DNA from: Brachionus rotundiformis
Taxonomy: Eukaryota > Rotifera > Eurotatoria > Ploima > Brachionidae
Length of the DNA stretch: 64,000 nt
Direction: 5' to 3'
Assembly (NCBI GenBank): GCA_016802295.1
Contig: JAESIW010000124.1
Location: 883,967 to 947,966, forward strand
Shown here: positions 62,909 through 64,000 of the stretch, one piece after another
Numbering within the stretch: the stretch's first letter is position 1
Layout of the letters: every line of letters begins with the position of its first letter
Program-made: the position numbers and the translations under genes
Notes under the pieces: model-generated
Told to the model about the DNA's origin: nothing
What the model saw: the letters and a program-made list of their open reading frames with translations, nothing else
Databases searched by the model: none

Positions 62909-64000
62909 GCTCAATTATCAAATATTAGTTATTTATTTTTAATTATTTTAGGAAAAAAGTTATAGATTTTTTAATATTTATTGTATGTATTGAATAACAA
63001 GCTACCATTTGCGTTCTTAATTTCAAATTGTATTATTTAATGGAAAACATTTTTAGAGATAAGAATTTTTAATAAATATTTTTGTGAAATAATTTCAAAT
63101 AAACATATTGAGTTGGCCGCATATAACAAAAGACATATATGATTTATTAAACAAAATATTGTAATTTTTTGTATAGTATAGTGGTTTATCTGTAACGCAT
63201 AGTAAATGCGTGAAATATGATAACAGATTATGTGCAAAAAGTAATATTTTGATAGTTTTTATCAATTGTTGCTTTAAAACTTATTCCAATTATTGACTAC
63301 ACTGCTTGTGAAGAAGTTGTATCGTTGAGCACAATTTTTTCAAATAAAATAAAATTAGTTAAAATATTAAGGAATAGAACAATGAAAAAAAGTAAATTGA
63401 ATTGATTGATAAGTGTAATGATCTTCGAAGAATAAGAGCAAAGTAAAATTTTTGATCAAATTTCAAGCGCTCAATCTTGCTCAAACATTTTTAGATGCGC
63501 AATTAATGCATTTTTAGAAATTAGAATCATTTTTCAAAAGTTTAAAAATAAAGCTTTGAAATGTTAAAAGAATAAAAAATCTCCAATGAAATTCAATTGC
63601 GCATCTAAAAATGTTTGAGCTTGAAATTTGATCAAAAATTTTACTTTGCTAGAATAAGCTGATTCACTCTTTATTCCATGCTTTGAAATAAACATTTATT
63701 GTTTGATCATTTAATTTATCCAAGCCTTGTAAATTAAGAAAAACAAGCGAAATTTAGGCAGGTTGAAGTTTATGATCAAATCAAAATGATCATGCTCAAA
63801 AATTATTATAAAAATATATTTTTAAATATTTTCGACCAAAAAAAATTTTTTGCAGAATCACATTTTTAAGGTAAAAATTCAATGTTAAACTTAAATTTTT
63901 ATGTTTGCAAATTTCTGCAAAAATTTAATGCATGCAGAATTATGCACAATACTCGATTATGATTTTACCTGTTCTGTTACACATGAAAATCTGTCTCTGC
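62909..64000. other. Downstream flank of OXCT
   Basis: AT-rich, no gene recognised; contains the foldback at 63437-63651. Confidence 0.5.
63437..63651. mobile_element. Foldback / MITE-like element 2
   Basis: Left arm 63437-63504 and right arm 63594-63651 are reverse complements (AGCAAAGTAAAATTTTTGAT at the outer end, TTTTTAGATGCGCAATT at the inner end). The left arm carries an extra 10 nt (GCTCAATCTT) that looks like a local duplication. The loop is about 90 bp and non-coding. Its sequence is unrelated to the foldback in BMS1 intron 1. Confidence 0.75.

Noticed and set aside
1..64000. CRISPR arrays, prokaryotic operons, riboswitches or prophage
   Set aside because: Spliced animal genes throughout. 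No regularly spaced direct repeats or bacterial gene signatures were seen.

Overview
The window is nuclear DNA from a small-genome invertebrate animal. Everything recognisable is a metazoan housekeeping or signalling gene. Most introns are only about 50-70 bp with GT...AG ends, non-coding DNA is very AT-rich, and there are two eukaryotic tRNA genes, a dead LINE fragment and an assembly gap of Ns. The style (AT-rich, tiny introns, spiralian-like proteins) would fit a rotifer or another compact spiralian genome, but the species cannot be fixed from sequence alone.

Layout, left to right. 0.2-5.2 kb: ADAM10/Kuzbanian metalloprotease (-). 7.9-8.6 kb: a one-exon GPI-type EGF-CFC (Cripto-like) gene (+). 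8.7-9.1 kb: an inverted pair of identical tRNA-Leu(UAA) genes. 9.3-11.4 kb: tandem duplicate of NDUFS7 (complex I, N2 cluster subunit). 11.5-13.6 kb: SLC3A1-like membrane alpha-glucosidase (-). 14.6-17.8 kb: NAGLU in 17 small exons (+). 17.9-18.7 kb: PHAX snRNA export adaptor (-). 18.9-29.9 kb: inositol trisphosphate receptor (-). 30.6-31.7 kb: IGBP1/TAP42 (+). 31.8-34.4 kb: TMEM87 (-). 34.7-37.1 kb: NDC80/HEC1 (+). 37.9-38.4 kb: coactosin (+). 39.4-41.3 kb: MRPL39 (-), broken by an N gap flanked by a duplicated terminal exon. 41.4-49.3 kb: BMS1 (-) with two unusually long introns that hold a LINE fragment, a foldback element and an inverted piece of MRPL39. 49.3-55.7 kb: gene-poor DNA. 55.7-58.8 kb: furin-like proprotein convertase (+). 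61.0-62.9 kb: mitochondrial SCOT/OXCT (+). The rest is AT-rich, with a second foldback near the right end.

Most neighbours are unrelated in function. Possible functional links are loose: the furin-like convertase could mature ADAM10, and NDUFS7, MRPL39 and OXCT are all mitochondrial. No operon-like arrangement is seen. Adjacent genes are mainly divergent or tightly convergent (80-115 bp between stop codons).

The observations most worth a second look are: the EGF-CFC gene; the patchy near-identity of the two NDUFS7 copies, which suggests gene conversion; the SLC3A1-like protein with an intact glycosidase triad but no transporter-linking cysteine; the foldback elements; and the rearranged MRPL39 fragment inside BMS1. 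I did not find a convincing wholly new multi-gene system. Coding models below were built by hand from splice signals and reading-frame phase; they have not been checked against transcripts.
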